From: Rhodospirillales bacterium
GTDB lineage: Bacteria > Pseudomonadota > Alphaproteobacteria > Rhodospirillales > 2-02-FULL-58-16
Direction: 5' to 3'
DNA: 5,455 nucleotides
Assembly: GCA_021775195.1 (NCBI GenBank)
Contig: JAJFIG010000039.1
Span: forward strand, 1 to 5,455
A program made the translations under genes and the position numbers. Below the pieces are notes generated by a model. The model did no database searches, had not been told where the DNA came from, and saw only the letters and a list, made by a program, of their open reading frames with translations. Below are positions 1 through 4,802 of the stretch, in pieces. How positions within the stretch are numbered: position 1 is the stretch's first letter; each line of letters begins with the position of its first letter.

Positions 1-193
1 CGCCCTTCCGGGGGTGGGGGGGGCCGCGGGGGGCGGTGCCCACGCCGTCGGCCGCGGTACGGACCGCGGCCGTCGGCTCGGCGGCCGGGGCGGAACTTGC
101 GAGGCCACCCCAGACCGTGGCGGCGCAAAGCAGCGCCGTGACCGGCGCCCCCCGTAGAGTGATGTGACGTGTGTTTCCCTTGAGTTTTTTCAT
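1..193 (-). CDS. B12-regulated exported protein, N-terminal fragment
   Basis: A minus-strand reading frame opens at the ATG in 191-193 and runs off the left edge, so only about 64 residues are visible. A GGAG Shine-Dalgarno sequence sits 6 bases before the ATG. The start MKKLKGNTRHITLRG is basic; it is followed by a hydrophobic stretch (about residues 16-35) and an APAA-EP cleavage site near residue 38, which makes a Sec signal peptide. After the cleavage site the visible part is Ala/Pro/Gly-rich and has no recognisable domain. The gene lies downstream of a cobalamin riboswitch, so its expression should fall when B12 is plentiful. Known riboswitch-controlled exported proteins include BtuB-like TonB-dependent receptors and periplasmic B12-binding proteins. 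A receptor is the best guess by context only. The last visible codons cross long G/C homopolymers (10-33), so a sequencing frameshift there is possible. Confidence 0.72.
   Translation of the reverse strand, partial: MKKLKGNTRHITLRGAPVTALLCAATVWGGLASSAPAAEPTAAVRTAADGVGTAPRGPPHPRKG
10..33 (+). repeat. G-run cluster, possible G-quadruplex
   Basis: The plus strand carries runs of 5, 8 and 6 Gs separated by 1 and 4 bases, enough for four G-tracts in a G-quadruplex pattern. It lies on the template strand of the exported-protein gene, so the mRNA would carry the C-runs. It falls in the mature part just after the signal peptide. Such runs are also error-prone in sequencing, which limits trust in the frame beyond them. 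Confidence 0.4.
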
Positions 194-239
194 TACAGGC
201 TCCATCCGTGCTGGTGTTGCAAGATGCTGCCTGCTGCCC

Positions 240-286
240 CCCGGGCGGCCACGGCGAATGGCCGGGGCACGCTTTCGGCGCCCGGG
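240..286 (-). repeat. Stable leader hairpin before the exported-protein start
   Basis: CCCGGGCG at 240-247 and CGCCCGGG at 279-286 are perfectly complementary 8-base arms. A second small stem (TGGCC/GGCCA type) lies inside. It sits between the B12 aptamer and the start codon at 193. No U-tract follows on the minus strand, so it does not look like an intrinsic terminator. It may be part of the expression platform or simply leader structure. Confidence 0.4.
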
Positions 287-337
287 TTTCACCCTGGTTC
301 TCTAAAGTCCGGAGACTATTCGGGTCGATCACCAATT

Positions 338-443
338 GACGGTTCCCATAGCAGCAAAACAGCAGGTTTCCCTGCGTCACCGCTAACGGATAACCGTCCC
401 GACGGAGCGCCCCGCTCACCGGTGGGTGACGTCAATTGACGGT
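338..443 (-). promoter_or_regulatory. Candidate expression platform of the B12 riboswitch
   Basis: Reading the minus strand, the aptamer's P1 5' strand GACGGT (629-624) and 3' strand ACCGTC (443-438) are followed by another GACGGT (398-393) and another ACCGTC (343-338). The two downstream segments can pair with each other over 7 bp (GACGGTT/AACCGTC). Alternatively the first of them can take the P1 3' strand. The last segment, as GGGAACCGTC (347-338), can also pair with the P1 5' strand over 10 bp. A GCAGG-GAAA-CCTGC hairpin followed by TGTTTT (about 377-356) lies inside the downstream stem. These pairings are seen in the sequence; that they switch with ligand is inference. Confidence 0.5.
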
Positions 444-629
444 AGGTCTCCTGGCTTGCGGGTCGTTGTCCTTGCCCGGCCTTCCCGGTTTCCCAGTGGC
501 CTTTAGATGGGCGCGGACTCGCCGCTTACAGTTGCGGGGGCAGCCACGGCTTTGGCCCTTTCCGGTGTTTTGACCGGGGTGCGGACCGCACCGTGTTCCC
601 TCTTCGTCCCCATTTCACGGGGAACCGTC
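438..629 (-). promoter_or_regulatory. Cobalamin (B12) riboswitch aptamer
   Basis: On the minus strand this segment has the conserved cobalamin-riboswitch landmarks in order. They are AAGAGGGAACACGGTG in the P3 region, then GCTGCCCCCGCAACTGTAAG (core, within 544-522), GCCACTGG with GGAAGGCC (500-478), and the B12 box AGCCAGGAGACCTACC (456-441). The ends close in a perfect P1 helix, GACGGT (629-624) with ACCGTC (443-438), giving about 192 nt, normal for the class. The B12 box has ACC where GCC is usual at its end, and the base concerned pairs in or next to P1. It should bind adenosylcobalamin or a related corrinoid and repress the exported-protein gene downstream. The usual platforms are transcription termination or Shine-Dalgarno masking. 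The aptamer ends 245 nt before the start codon, so the platform is unusually long. Confidence 0.95.
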
Positions 630-636
630 GAAATCA

Positions 637-665
637 TTTATAGAGGCGGCAGGCTGGGGAGGCAA
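637..665 (-). promoter_or_regulatory. Sigma-70 type promoter for the riboswitch leader
   Basis: On the minus strand TTGCCT (665-660) and TATAAA (642-637) are separated by exactly 17 bases. The -10 box matches consensus at 5 of 6 positions and the -35 box at 4 of 6. Start of transcription would fall near 630, one base before the P1 helix of the riboswitch. That positional fit supports the call more than the boxes do alone. Confidence 0.7.
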
Positions 666-744
666 GCCGGCAGCGGATGGCCGCCGCGGCGATCGGGATA
701 GGGTTGGTAGTGGGGCGAAGGCCGGTCATTCAGGTCCCCCAATA

Positions 745-777
745 GCGAACGGCGGTCCCCCGCAGAACCGCCGTCGC
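745..777 (-). terminator. GC-rich hairpin downstream of the PEP-CTERM gene
   Basis: GCGAACGGCGGT (745-756) and ACCGCCGTCGC (767-777) form an 11-bp stem with one bulged base and a 10-base loop. It lies 33 bases past the stop of the minus-strand PEP-CTERM gene and before the riboswitch promoter, where a terminator is expected. No clear U-tract follows on the minus strand, so it is either a weak intrinsic terminator or an mRNA 3'-end stabiliser. Confidence 0.45.
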
Positions 778-809
778 CTCCCAAACCGGTGATTTTTGTT
801 CGTTCTTGG

Positions 810-1604
810 CTACACCGGTCTGCGTTTCCTCCGCATCAGGCCGAGACCGACAAGGCCGGCACCGAGAATGCCGAGAGTGCCGGGCTCGGGGATTGGTGTG
901 GCAATGAAGAGCCAATCGCTCGCCGCGACATGATTGTCGGGGAATCCCGCCGGCGACCCGGCGCCGTTATAGTTCACCCAACCCCAGCCATGCCAAAGGG
1001 TCGGGTCGGCACAAAGGATGGGGCCACACCCTTTGGAGTCGGCGTGATTGTTGAACTTAAAAGAAAATCCCTTGCCGCCGTCCTCATCCACCAGATCCAC
1101 AGTCGTGCCGTCGATGGCCGCCGGCCAGCCGGCGCCGAAGGTGAGGGTGCCGGTGTTGTTCTCGGGGTTCCGGCTCTCGGGGTTCACCAAGACGTCGATG
1201 CCGGCCGCAAGGGCGATATTTTCCCGGTAGGTGAAGTCGACGGCGACGAAGCCGCTGTTGGTCGCATCGTAGGTGCCACCGACATCGAGGCCGCCGAACA
1301 TCGTGCCGTGGATGTGAAGCGTGTCATCAGCCGAACCAAGCGTGTTGTTATCGTCGTATTCCGCCCGCACGTCGGTGCCCGCCCCTTCACAGCTGTAGGT
1401 AACGGGTCTGCCGATACCGAGGACGTTGTCGGTCCGGAAGCAATAATGAGGAAGTCCGGCGCCGCCGTTATGGGAGCCGCCGTTGGCAATGGAATAATTG
1501 ATCACCTTGAAATTGAACACCGAGGCGCCGGCCTCGCCGGTGAGCGACACGGCTGCCACGGCGGTCAGTGCAATGGCGAATAATCGTTTAAATGTTATTG
1601 TCAT
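810..1604 (-). CDS. PEP-CTERM sorting domain protein
   Basis: The product is 264 residues when started at MTITFKRLF. That start is preferred over an in-frame ATG at 1667 because it has a GGGGA motif just upstream and puts a classical signal peptide at the very N-terminus (TFKRLFAIALTAVAAVSLTGEAGA, written here across residues 4-27 and cut near A27). The C-terminus carries the tripartite PEP-CTERM sorting signal: PEP at 239-241, a Gly/Leu-rich membrane helix (about 244-257) and a basic tail RRKRRPV. In the known family, exosortase recognises this tail, and the protein is anchored or released at the cell surface in exopolysaccharide-producing bacteria. The body is Gly/Asn/Asp-rich and beta-prone, with four cysteines in two close pairs (HYCF/YSCEG and KGCGPILC), compatible with disulfides. 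No catalytic domain was recognised. A sigma-54 promoter lies about 105 bp upstream. No exosortase is in the window. Confidence 0.93.
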   Translation of the reverse strand: MTITFKRLFAIALTAVAAVSLTGEAGASVFNFKVINYSIANGGSHNGGAGLPHYCFRTDNVLGIGRPVTYSCEGAGTDVRAEYDDNNTLGSADDTLHIHGTMFGGLDVGGTYDATNSGFVAVDFTYRENIALAAGIDVLVNPESRNPENNTGTLTFGAGWPAAIDGTTVDLVDEDGGKGFSFKFNNHADSKGCGPILCADPTLWHGWGWVNYNGAGSPAGFPDNHVAASDWLFIATPIPEPGTLGILGAGLVGLGLMRRKRRPV

Positions 1605-1718
1605 TGTTCCCCGCCAGTGTTCTTTCGTATTCCGCCTTCGGTTTCCGAGTATTTTCGATGCACTCACACGACATCCCGTTTTCGTTCGTGCCGTTTATTG
1701 CACTTTAGAATGATTGCA

Positions 1719-1736
1719 TGCAATTTTCGGGCCAAG
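1719..1736 (-). promoter_or_regulatory. Sigma-54 promoter of the PEP-CTERM gene
   Basis: The minus strand reads CTTGGCCCGAAAATTGCA, with the invariant GG (1733-1732) and GC (1721-1720) exactly 10 bases apart. It matches the consensus YTGGCACGrNNNTTGCW at nearly every position. Transcription would start about 12 bases downstream, near 1708, leaving a leader of about 104 nt. Sigma-54 promoters need an enhancer-bound activator. Three repeated boxes upstream are the candidate sites. Confidence 0.78.
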
Positions 1737-1760
1737 TTGAAAAATTGTTTATTTTCAACT
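1735..1760. repeat. 9-bp inverted repeat abutting the sigma-54 promoter
   Basis: AGTTGAAAA (1735-1743) and TTTTCAACT (1752-1760) are perfect inverted arms around an 8-base AT-rich spacer. The repeat begins next to the -24 element of the PEP-CTERM promoter and could be an operator or a cruciform. No U-tract follows on either strand. Confidence 0.45.
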
Positions 1761-1773
1761 ACCTAAAACTTTC

Positions 1774-1791
1774 CTGTGACAAAGCTGTGAC
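1774..1791. repeat. CTGTGAC direct repeat, one helical turn apart
   Basis: CTGTGAC occurs at 1774-1780 and again at 1785-1791, an 11-bp period that puts both copies on the same DNA face. It lies between the sigma-54 promoter and enhancer box A. The arrangement suits a dimeric or tandem DNA-binding protein, but no regulator can be named from it. Confidence 0.35.
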
Positions 1792-1806
1792 GCAGAGTCG
1801 CGAATC

Positions 1807-1824
1807 TGTAAAGAATCCCGACAC
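1807..1824 (+). promoter_or_regulatory. Enhancer-like box A
   Basis: TGTAAAGAATCCCGACAC is the first of three near-identical 18-bp boxes. Its centre is about 82 bp upstream of the PEP-CTERM sigma-54 GG, a typical distance for a sigma-54 activator site. The 11 bases to the left (from GTCG at 1797) form an imperfect inverted partner of AGAATCCCGAC, 9 of 11 matching, around a GTAA centre. The full site may therefore be a 26-bp dyad. Confidence 0.65.
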
Positions 1825-1906
1825 TTTTCAGGGTCCATTTCCGCCAGCATTCCACACCATTTTCTGTTTAAACCTTATTTTTCAGTGAATTAGCTCAGTT
1901 CCAACC

Positions 1907-1990
1907 CCAACCAACAGGTGTAAAGAATTCCGACACCTGAACCTCCGAATACGGGCGGTTGGTTGGTCATTTTATTTTTTTATTTTTTAT
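1907..1990 (+). terminator. Inverted repeat followed by T-tract, orphan terminator-like structure
   Basis: CCAACCAAC (1907-1915) and GTTGGTTGG (1958-1966) are perfect 9-base arms that enclose box B and its own inner stem. They are followed on the plus strand by TCATTTTATTTTTTTATTTT, the layout of an intrinsic terminator for rightward transcription. No plus-strand gene was found to its left back to the window edge. It would end either an unannotated small RNA or stray transcription from the promoter region. The loop is long, so it may only be DNA-level structure. Confidence 0.35.
1919..1936 (+). promoter_or_regulatory. Enhancer-like box B
   Basis: TGTAAAGAATTCCGACAC differs from box A at one base. 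It sits inside a perfect inverted repeat, CAGGTGT (1915-1921) and ACACCTG (1933-1939), around an 11-base centre containing the palindrome GAATTC. This is the most symmetrical of the three copies and probably the strongest binding site. Confidence 0.65.
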
Positions 1991-2027
1991 TTCAATATTT
2001 TATCAGACGACGATCAACCGTCGTATG

Positions 2028-2045
2028 TGTCAAGATTCCCGACAC
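2028..2045 (+). promoter_or_regulatory. Enhancer-like box C
   Basis: TGTCAAGATTCCCGACAC is the third copy, 109 bp from box B. It has inverted arms GTGTC/GACAC and, like B, continues into CTG. It lies about 230 bp upstream of the sigma-54 element of the lipoprotein gene, within the range of DNA looping. A separate inverted repeat, ACGACG/CGTCGT (2007-2024), lies immediately to its left. Confidence 0.65.
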
Positions 2046-2264
2046 CTGCGGTTTTCCGCCGCCCAGACACCCGGTACACCACCGATATGCTACCGCCTTG
2101 CCGATCGCTCGACGAACAGCGGCGAGAGTCGGAATAAAAGTTGGCGTCAAACATCAACCTCCAAAACAATTTAAGTTAAAAAGGTTAAAATTTTAGGTAA
2201 AAATAAGTAAACTAAAATGATTTGACCCTCATGGTAAATAAAAACTAATATAATTCCTGCCGCT
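2046..2264. other. Non-coding AT-rich stretch upstream of the lipoprotein gene
   Basis: No credible gene was seen here: the short open frames have no Shine-Dalgarno sequence and their translations look random. The first part (to about 2160) is GC-rich and holds GAGTCGGAAT (2126-2135). This resembles the reverse complement of one half of the enhancer boxes and could be a decayed fourth copy. The rest is A/T-rich, with A-tracts from 2163 to 2250 that may bend DNA, as looping to a sigma-54 promoter would need. A perfect TATAAT stands at 2249-2254, but its only -35-like partner (TTGACC, 2222-2227) is 21 bases away, too far for a good sigma-70 promoter. Confidence 0.5.
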
Positions 2265-2266
2265 TG

Positions 2267-2282
2267 TTGGTGCTCCAATTGC
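2267..2282 (+). promoter_or_regulatory. Sigma-54 promoter of the SPOR lipoprotein gene
   Basis: TTGGTGCTCCAATTGC has GG (2269-2270) and GC (2281-2282) exactly 10 bases apart, with TTGG and TTGC both matching the sigma-54 consensus. The inner CA of TGGCAC is changed to TG. Transcription would begin near 2294, so the real start codon must lie to the right. It points away from the PEP-CTERM promoter and shares the same upstream boxes. Confidence 0.6.
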
Positions 2283-2392
2283 CAACGCAATGCTTGGTTT
2301 CCGGCGTCCTCCGGGACGTTCTCAACCATTTTCGGAGATGTGGATCGATGCACAGAAAGATGGTTAATGCCTGGTCCTGCCTGAGGACACGG

Positions 2393-3514
2393 ATGCCCGC
2401 GCGGTTCCGGTCCCGCGGCTTGACGAGCATGGGCGCCATTCTTCTGCCGTCGACCCTTGTGCTGAGCCTGACCGGCTGCGCCCTGCCGCCGGCTATTTCC
2501 ATTGCCTCCCTGGCAGTGGACGCGGTGAGCTACATGATCACCGAAAAAACCGTCGCCGATCACGCCCTTTCCCAGCTCGCGCAACAGGATTGCGCCCTCC
2601 TGCGCACCCTGAGCGGTGACCCGGTATGCATCGACGCCGACATGGCCGACTTCGCCGTGGCATCCGGCGAGGGTCAGCCGGCCGAGGATCCCCACAAGCA
2701 TCTGGCCGACGCCGACGACGCCGAGGACGATGCCGAGGTGGTGATGCTGGCATCGGCCCACGTTCCGGCATCGCCCGAGGGTGAAATTACGCTGTTGTCC
2801 ACGGCGTCGGGACCCGAGGGCGCAGAGACCAGGGACCTGGAGCCCCTGAGCACCGCGGCGCTGACGACCGGTCCCGCCGGTGGCGAAGCGGCACGCTGGG
2901 ACGTTCCCACGACCGCGTCCGTACCGGTGCCTCTTGAGATCCCCGATATCGACTCGCGCCTGAATGACGGTGATCTGGCGAAACCGGATGACGGCGGTTC
3001 GTTCTCCAACCTGTCTCGGTCGCGGCCGATCGTGAACAGGGGCGACGGGCCCGATGCCCGTTCCAAGGCGACAGGCACCGACGGCACCGAGACCTTCGCC
3101 GCCCTTTCCAGGTCAAGCCCTCCCGGGAAAGACCTGAAAAAGGTGAAAGAGGTAAAAGTCGCCGCCAACATAAACCACCAGGCCCGCCGCGCCTGGGTCC
3201 GCGGGCCAGCACCAAGTGCTGGCCTTTATTACGTCATCGCCCGGTCACCGCAATGGACGACAACGGAAGACATGGTCCAGCGGTTCAAGAACCTGACACC
3301 GACGGTCATTTCCGACCGGCTCGACGCCCGCGCCACCTTCCGGGTCGTGGTCGGACCGTTCGCGCGGGATCAGAAAAAATCCATGCACCGGCGCATCCGC
3401 CACGCCGGCATCCAAGGAGCCGATATCCTTCACGTCGATTCCGATGCCTGGTTCGGCCTGCGGCCGGCCGCCTACATCCAAATTTCCGAGAACACGGCGA
3501 CTCTGCACCGATAG
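2393..3514 (+). CDS. Putative lipoprotein with C-terminal SPOR-like domain
   Basis: The product is 373 residues from the chosen ATG, which has GAGGA 5 bases upstream and gives a compact lipoprotein signal: basic MPARFRSR, hydrophobic residues 13-26, and lipobox LTGC with Cys29. ATG at 2348 is a possible alternative. The frame also opens at 2264, but that lies before the sigma-54 promoter. Residues about 50-80 hold a DCALLR...VC module (Cys67 and Cys79) that I recall from alphaproteobacterial proteins. An acidic run follows (106-115), then a long Asp/Ser/Pro-rich, probably disordered linker. Residues about 277-360 look like a SPOR domain: GLYYVIARS opens it and FRVVVGPF (316-323) is its typical second strand. 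SPOR domains bind denuded peptidoglycan, often at division sites. I infer a membrane-anchored, periplasmic wall-binding protein. The exact role is unknown; shared control with the PEP-CTERM gene suggests an envelope or matrix function. Confidence 0.85.
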   Translation: MPARFRSRGLTSMGAILLPSTLVLSLTGCALPPAISIASLAVDAVSYMITEKTVADHALSQLAQQDCALLRTLSGDPVCIDADMADFAVASGEGQPAEDPHKHLADADDAEDDAEVVMLASAHVPASPEGEITLLSTASGPEGAETRDLEPLSTAALTTGPAGGEAARWDVPTTASVPVPLEIPDIDSRLNDGDLAKPDDGGSFSNLSRSRPIVNRGDGPDARSKATGTDGTETFAALSRSSPPGKDLKKVKEVKVAANINHQARRAWVRGPAPSAGLYYVIARSPQWTTTEDMVQRFKNLTPTVISDRLDARATFRVVVGPFARDQKKSMHRRIRHAGIQGADILHVDSDAWFGLRPAAYIQISENTATLHR

Positions 3515-3543
3515 CCCAGGCAGTCGTCCGCCTTCCCGCCTCC

Positions 3544-3566
3544 CTCCCCTTTCGTTCTTTCCCCTC
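3544..3566 (+). repeat. Polypyrimidine mirror repeat
   Basis: CTCCCCTTTC (3544-3553) is followed, after the 3-base centre GTT, by its exact mirror image CTTTCCCCTC (3557-3566). It lies in a longer pyrimidine-rich tract (about 3529-3566) in the 143-bp gap between the lipoprotein and the dehydratase operon. Such mirror repeats can form triplex (H-DNA). The gap has no convincing terminator. A TATCAT at 3601-3606 is a possible -10 box for the operon but lacks a good -35. Confidence 0.5.
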
Positions 3567-3657
3567 GCGGGCACCGCTGGCGTCCGCCGCCACGCTTCTT
3601 TATCATGCCCGCACGGACGGACCCGGCGGCCGCGCAAGGGGAAAATGGGAGGTGGGA

Positions 3658-4788
3658 ATGGTCACGATCGAATCCGTTTCCAGTTGTACGGCACGGGTGC
3701 CCCTGGACGTGGTCACGTCGTTTGCCACGCGCCAAGTGTCGGCCCGGGACTATGCCCTGGTCAAGGTGCGCACCAGCGACGGCATCGAGGGCATCGGCTT
3801 CTGCTACGGCGGCAGCCGCGCCGGAAGCATCGTCACCCACGCGGTGCGCGAGCTGCTGGCCCCGGTGCTCATCGGCGAGGACCCCTACCGGGTCGAGGGC
3901 CTGTGGGAAAGCATGTACCAGGAAAGCCTGCTGCACGGGCGCGCCGGCTCGGTGATGCGCGGGCTGAGCGCGCTGGATACCGCCATCTGGGACCGCAACG
4001 CGCGCGCTGCGGGTGTGCCGCTGTACCGCTATCTCGGCGCCTACCGCACCGGCACCGTGCCGGCCTATGCCAGCGGCGGCTATTTCGCCGAGGGCAAAAC
4101 ACCGGAAATGCTGGGCGAGGAAATGGCCGGCTACGTGCGTCTCGGCTTCAAGGCGGTGAAGATGAAGGTCGGGCGGCTGGACCCGGCGGAGGAGGAAGAC
4201 CGCATCGCCGCCGCCCGGGACGCCATCGGCCCCGAAATCCTGCTGATGCTGGACGCCAACAACGCCTGGGCGGACCTGCCGACGGCGATGCGCTACATGG
4301 AGCGCTTCGAGGACTACGACCCCTACTGGATCGAGGAGCCGTTCGGGCCCGACGACATCGAGAACCACGCCCGCCTGGCCAACGCCACCAACGTGCCCGT
4401 GGCCACCGGCGAAATCGAGGCCGGGCGCTGGCGCTTCCTCGAGCTGCTGCGCCAGGAAGGAGCGGCGATCCTGCAGACCGACGCTCTGGTCTGCGGCGGG
4501 ATCAGCGAGTTCCGCCGCATCGCCGCCACGGCGGCCGCCTTCGGGGTCAAGGTCTGTCCCCATTGGTTCCACGATCTCCACGTGCACCTGACGGCGGCCA
4601 TCCCCAACGGCCAGTTCGTCGAGTTCTTCCCCGACGATCAGGTGCTCAACTTCCGCCGGCTGATCGACCGCCAGCTCGACTTCAAGGACGGTGAGCTGAT
4701 CCTGCCCGAGGCTCCGGGCCTCGGGTTCGGCTTCGACGAGGACACGGTGAGCCGCACCACAATCGATGCGTGGACGGTGACGCGCTAA
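3658..4788 (+). CDS. Mandelate racemase/muconate lactonizing enzyme family protein, probable acid-sugar dehydratase
   Basis: The 376-residue protein belongs to the enolase superfamily: an N-terminal capping domain (about 1-120) followed by a (beta/alpha)7-beta barrel. The full mandelate-racemase-type active site is visible. It comprises the KMK motif (Lys168, Lys170), metal ligands Asp199 (MLDANNAW), Glu226 (WIEEP) and Glu252 (TGEIE), the Asp275-His302 dyad (QTDAL, CPHW) and Glu322 (VEFFP). These follow mandelate racemase numbering with a steady offset of 4-5, and the length is normal for the family. Most bacterial members with this site dehydrate or epimerise sugar acids by removing the proton alpha to the carboxylate with Mg2+. 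The neighbouring IlvD/Edd-type dehydratase favours aldonate catabolism. The substrate cannot be named from sequence alone. Start: ATG 3658 with GGGAGGTGGGA upstream; the frame stays open to 3253 only because of high GC and overlaps the lipoprotein gene. Confidence 0.93.
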   Translation: MVTIESVSSCTARVPLDVVTSFATRQVSARDYALVKVRTSDGIEGIGFCYGGSRAGSIVTHAVRELLAPVLIGEDPYRVEGLWESMYQESLLHGRAGSVMRGLSALDTAIWDRNARAAGVPLYRYLGAYRTGTVPAYASGGYFAEGKTPEMLGEEMAGYVRLGFKAVKMKVGRLDPAEEEDRIAAARDAIGPEILLMLDANNAWADLPTAMRYMERFEDYDPYWIEEPFGPDDIENHARLANATNVPVATGEIEAGRWRFLELLRQEGAAILQTDALVCGGISEFRRIAATAAAFGVKVCPHWFHDLHVHLTAAIPNGQFVEFFPDDQVLNFRRLIDRQLDFKDGELILPEAPGLGFGFDEDTVSRTTIDAWTVTR

Positions 4789-4802
4789 GGAGGCCTTCAA
4801 CC

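Noticed and set aside
164..701. Short plus-strand open frames over the riboswitch leader
   Set aside because: They lie antisense to the cobalamin riboswitch and its leader, and their translations are not protein-like.
789..1583. 264-residue plus-strand open frame opposite the PEP-CTERM gene
   Set aside because: It is antisense to a gene with a signal peptide and PEP-CTERM tail, and its translation has no recognisable motif; high GC explains the open frame.
1807..2045. CRISPR array made of the three 18-bp boxes
   Set aside because: The repeats are too short, diverge in sequence, and are about 90 bp apart, far from CRISPR spacing; their position between sigma-54 promoters explains them better.
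1959..2196. Two small plus-strand open frames (71 and 77 residues)
   Set aside because: They start in the T-tract, have no Shine-Dalgarno sequence, and run through enhancer box C; the Phe/Ile-rich start comes from T-rich DNA.
2222..2254. Sigma-70 promoter TTGACC/TATAAT
   Set aside because: The spacer is 21 bases, well beyond the working 16-18 range, despite a perfect -10 box.
2264..2392. Longer start for the lipoprotein gene
   Set aside because: The ATG at 2264 precedes the sigma-54 promoter and lacks a Shine-Dalgarno sequence; it would bury the lipobox at residue 72. The ATG at 2348 remains a weaker alternative.
3253..3657. N-terminal extension of the enolase-family frame
   Set aside because: It overlaps the SPOR lipoprotein gene in a different frame; the family start and a strong Shine-Dalgarno sequence are at 3658.
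3444..4694. 416-residue plus-strand open frame in another frame over the enolase-family gene
   Set aside because: The product is Arg/Pro/Gly-rich with no domain, and it overlaps a proven-looking enzyme frame.
3472..4800. 442-residue minus-strand open frame
   Set aside because: It is antisense to the enolase-family gene, which keeps all catalytic residues; the His/Gly/Asp-rich translation is typical of a GC-rich shadow frame.
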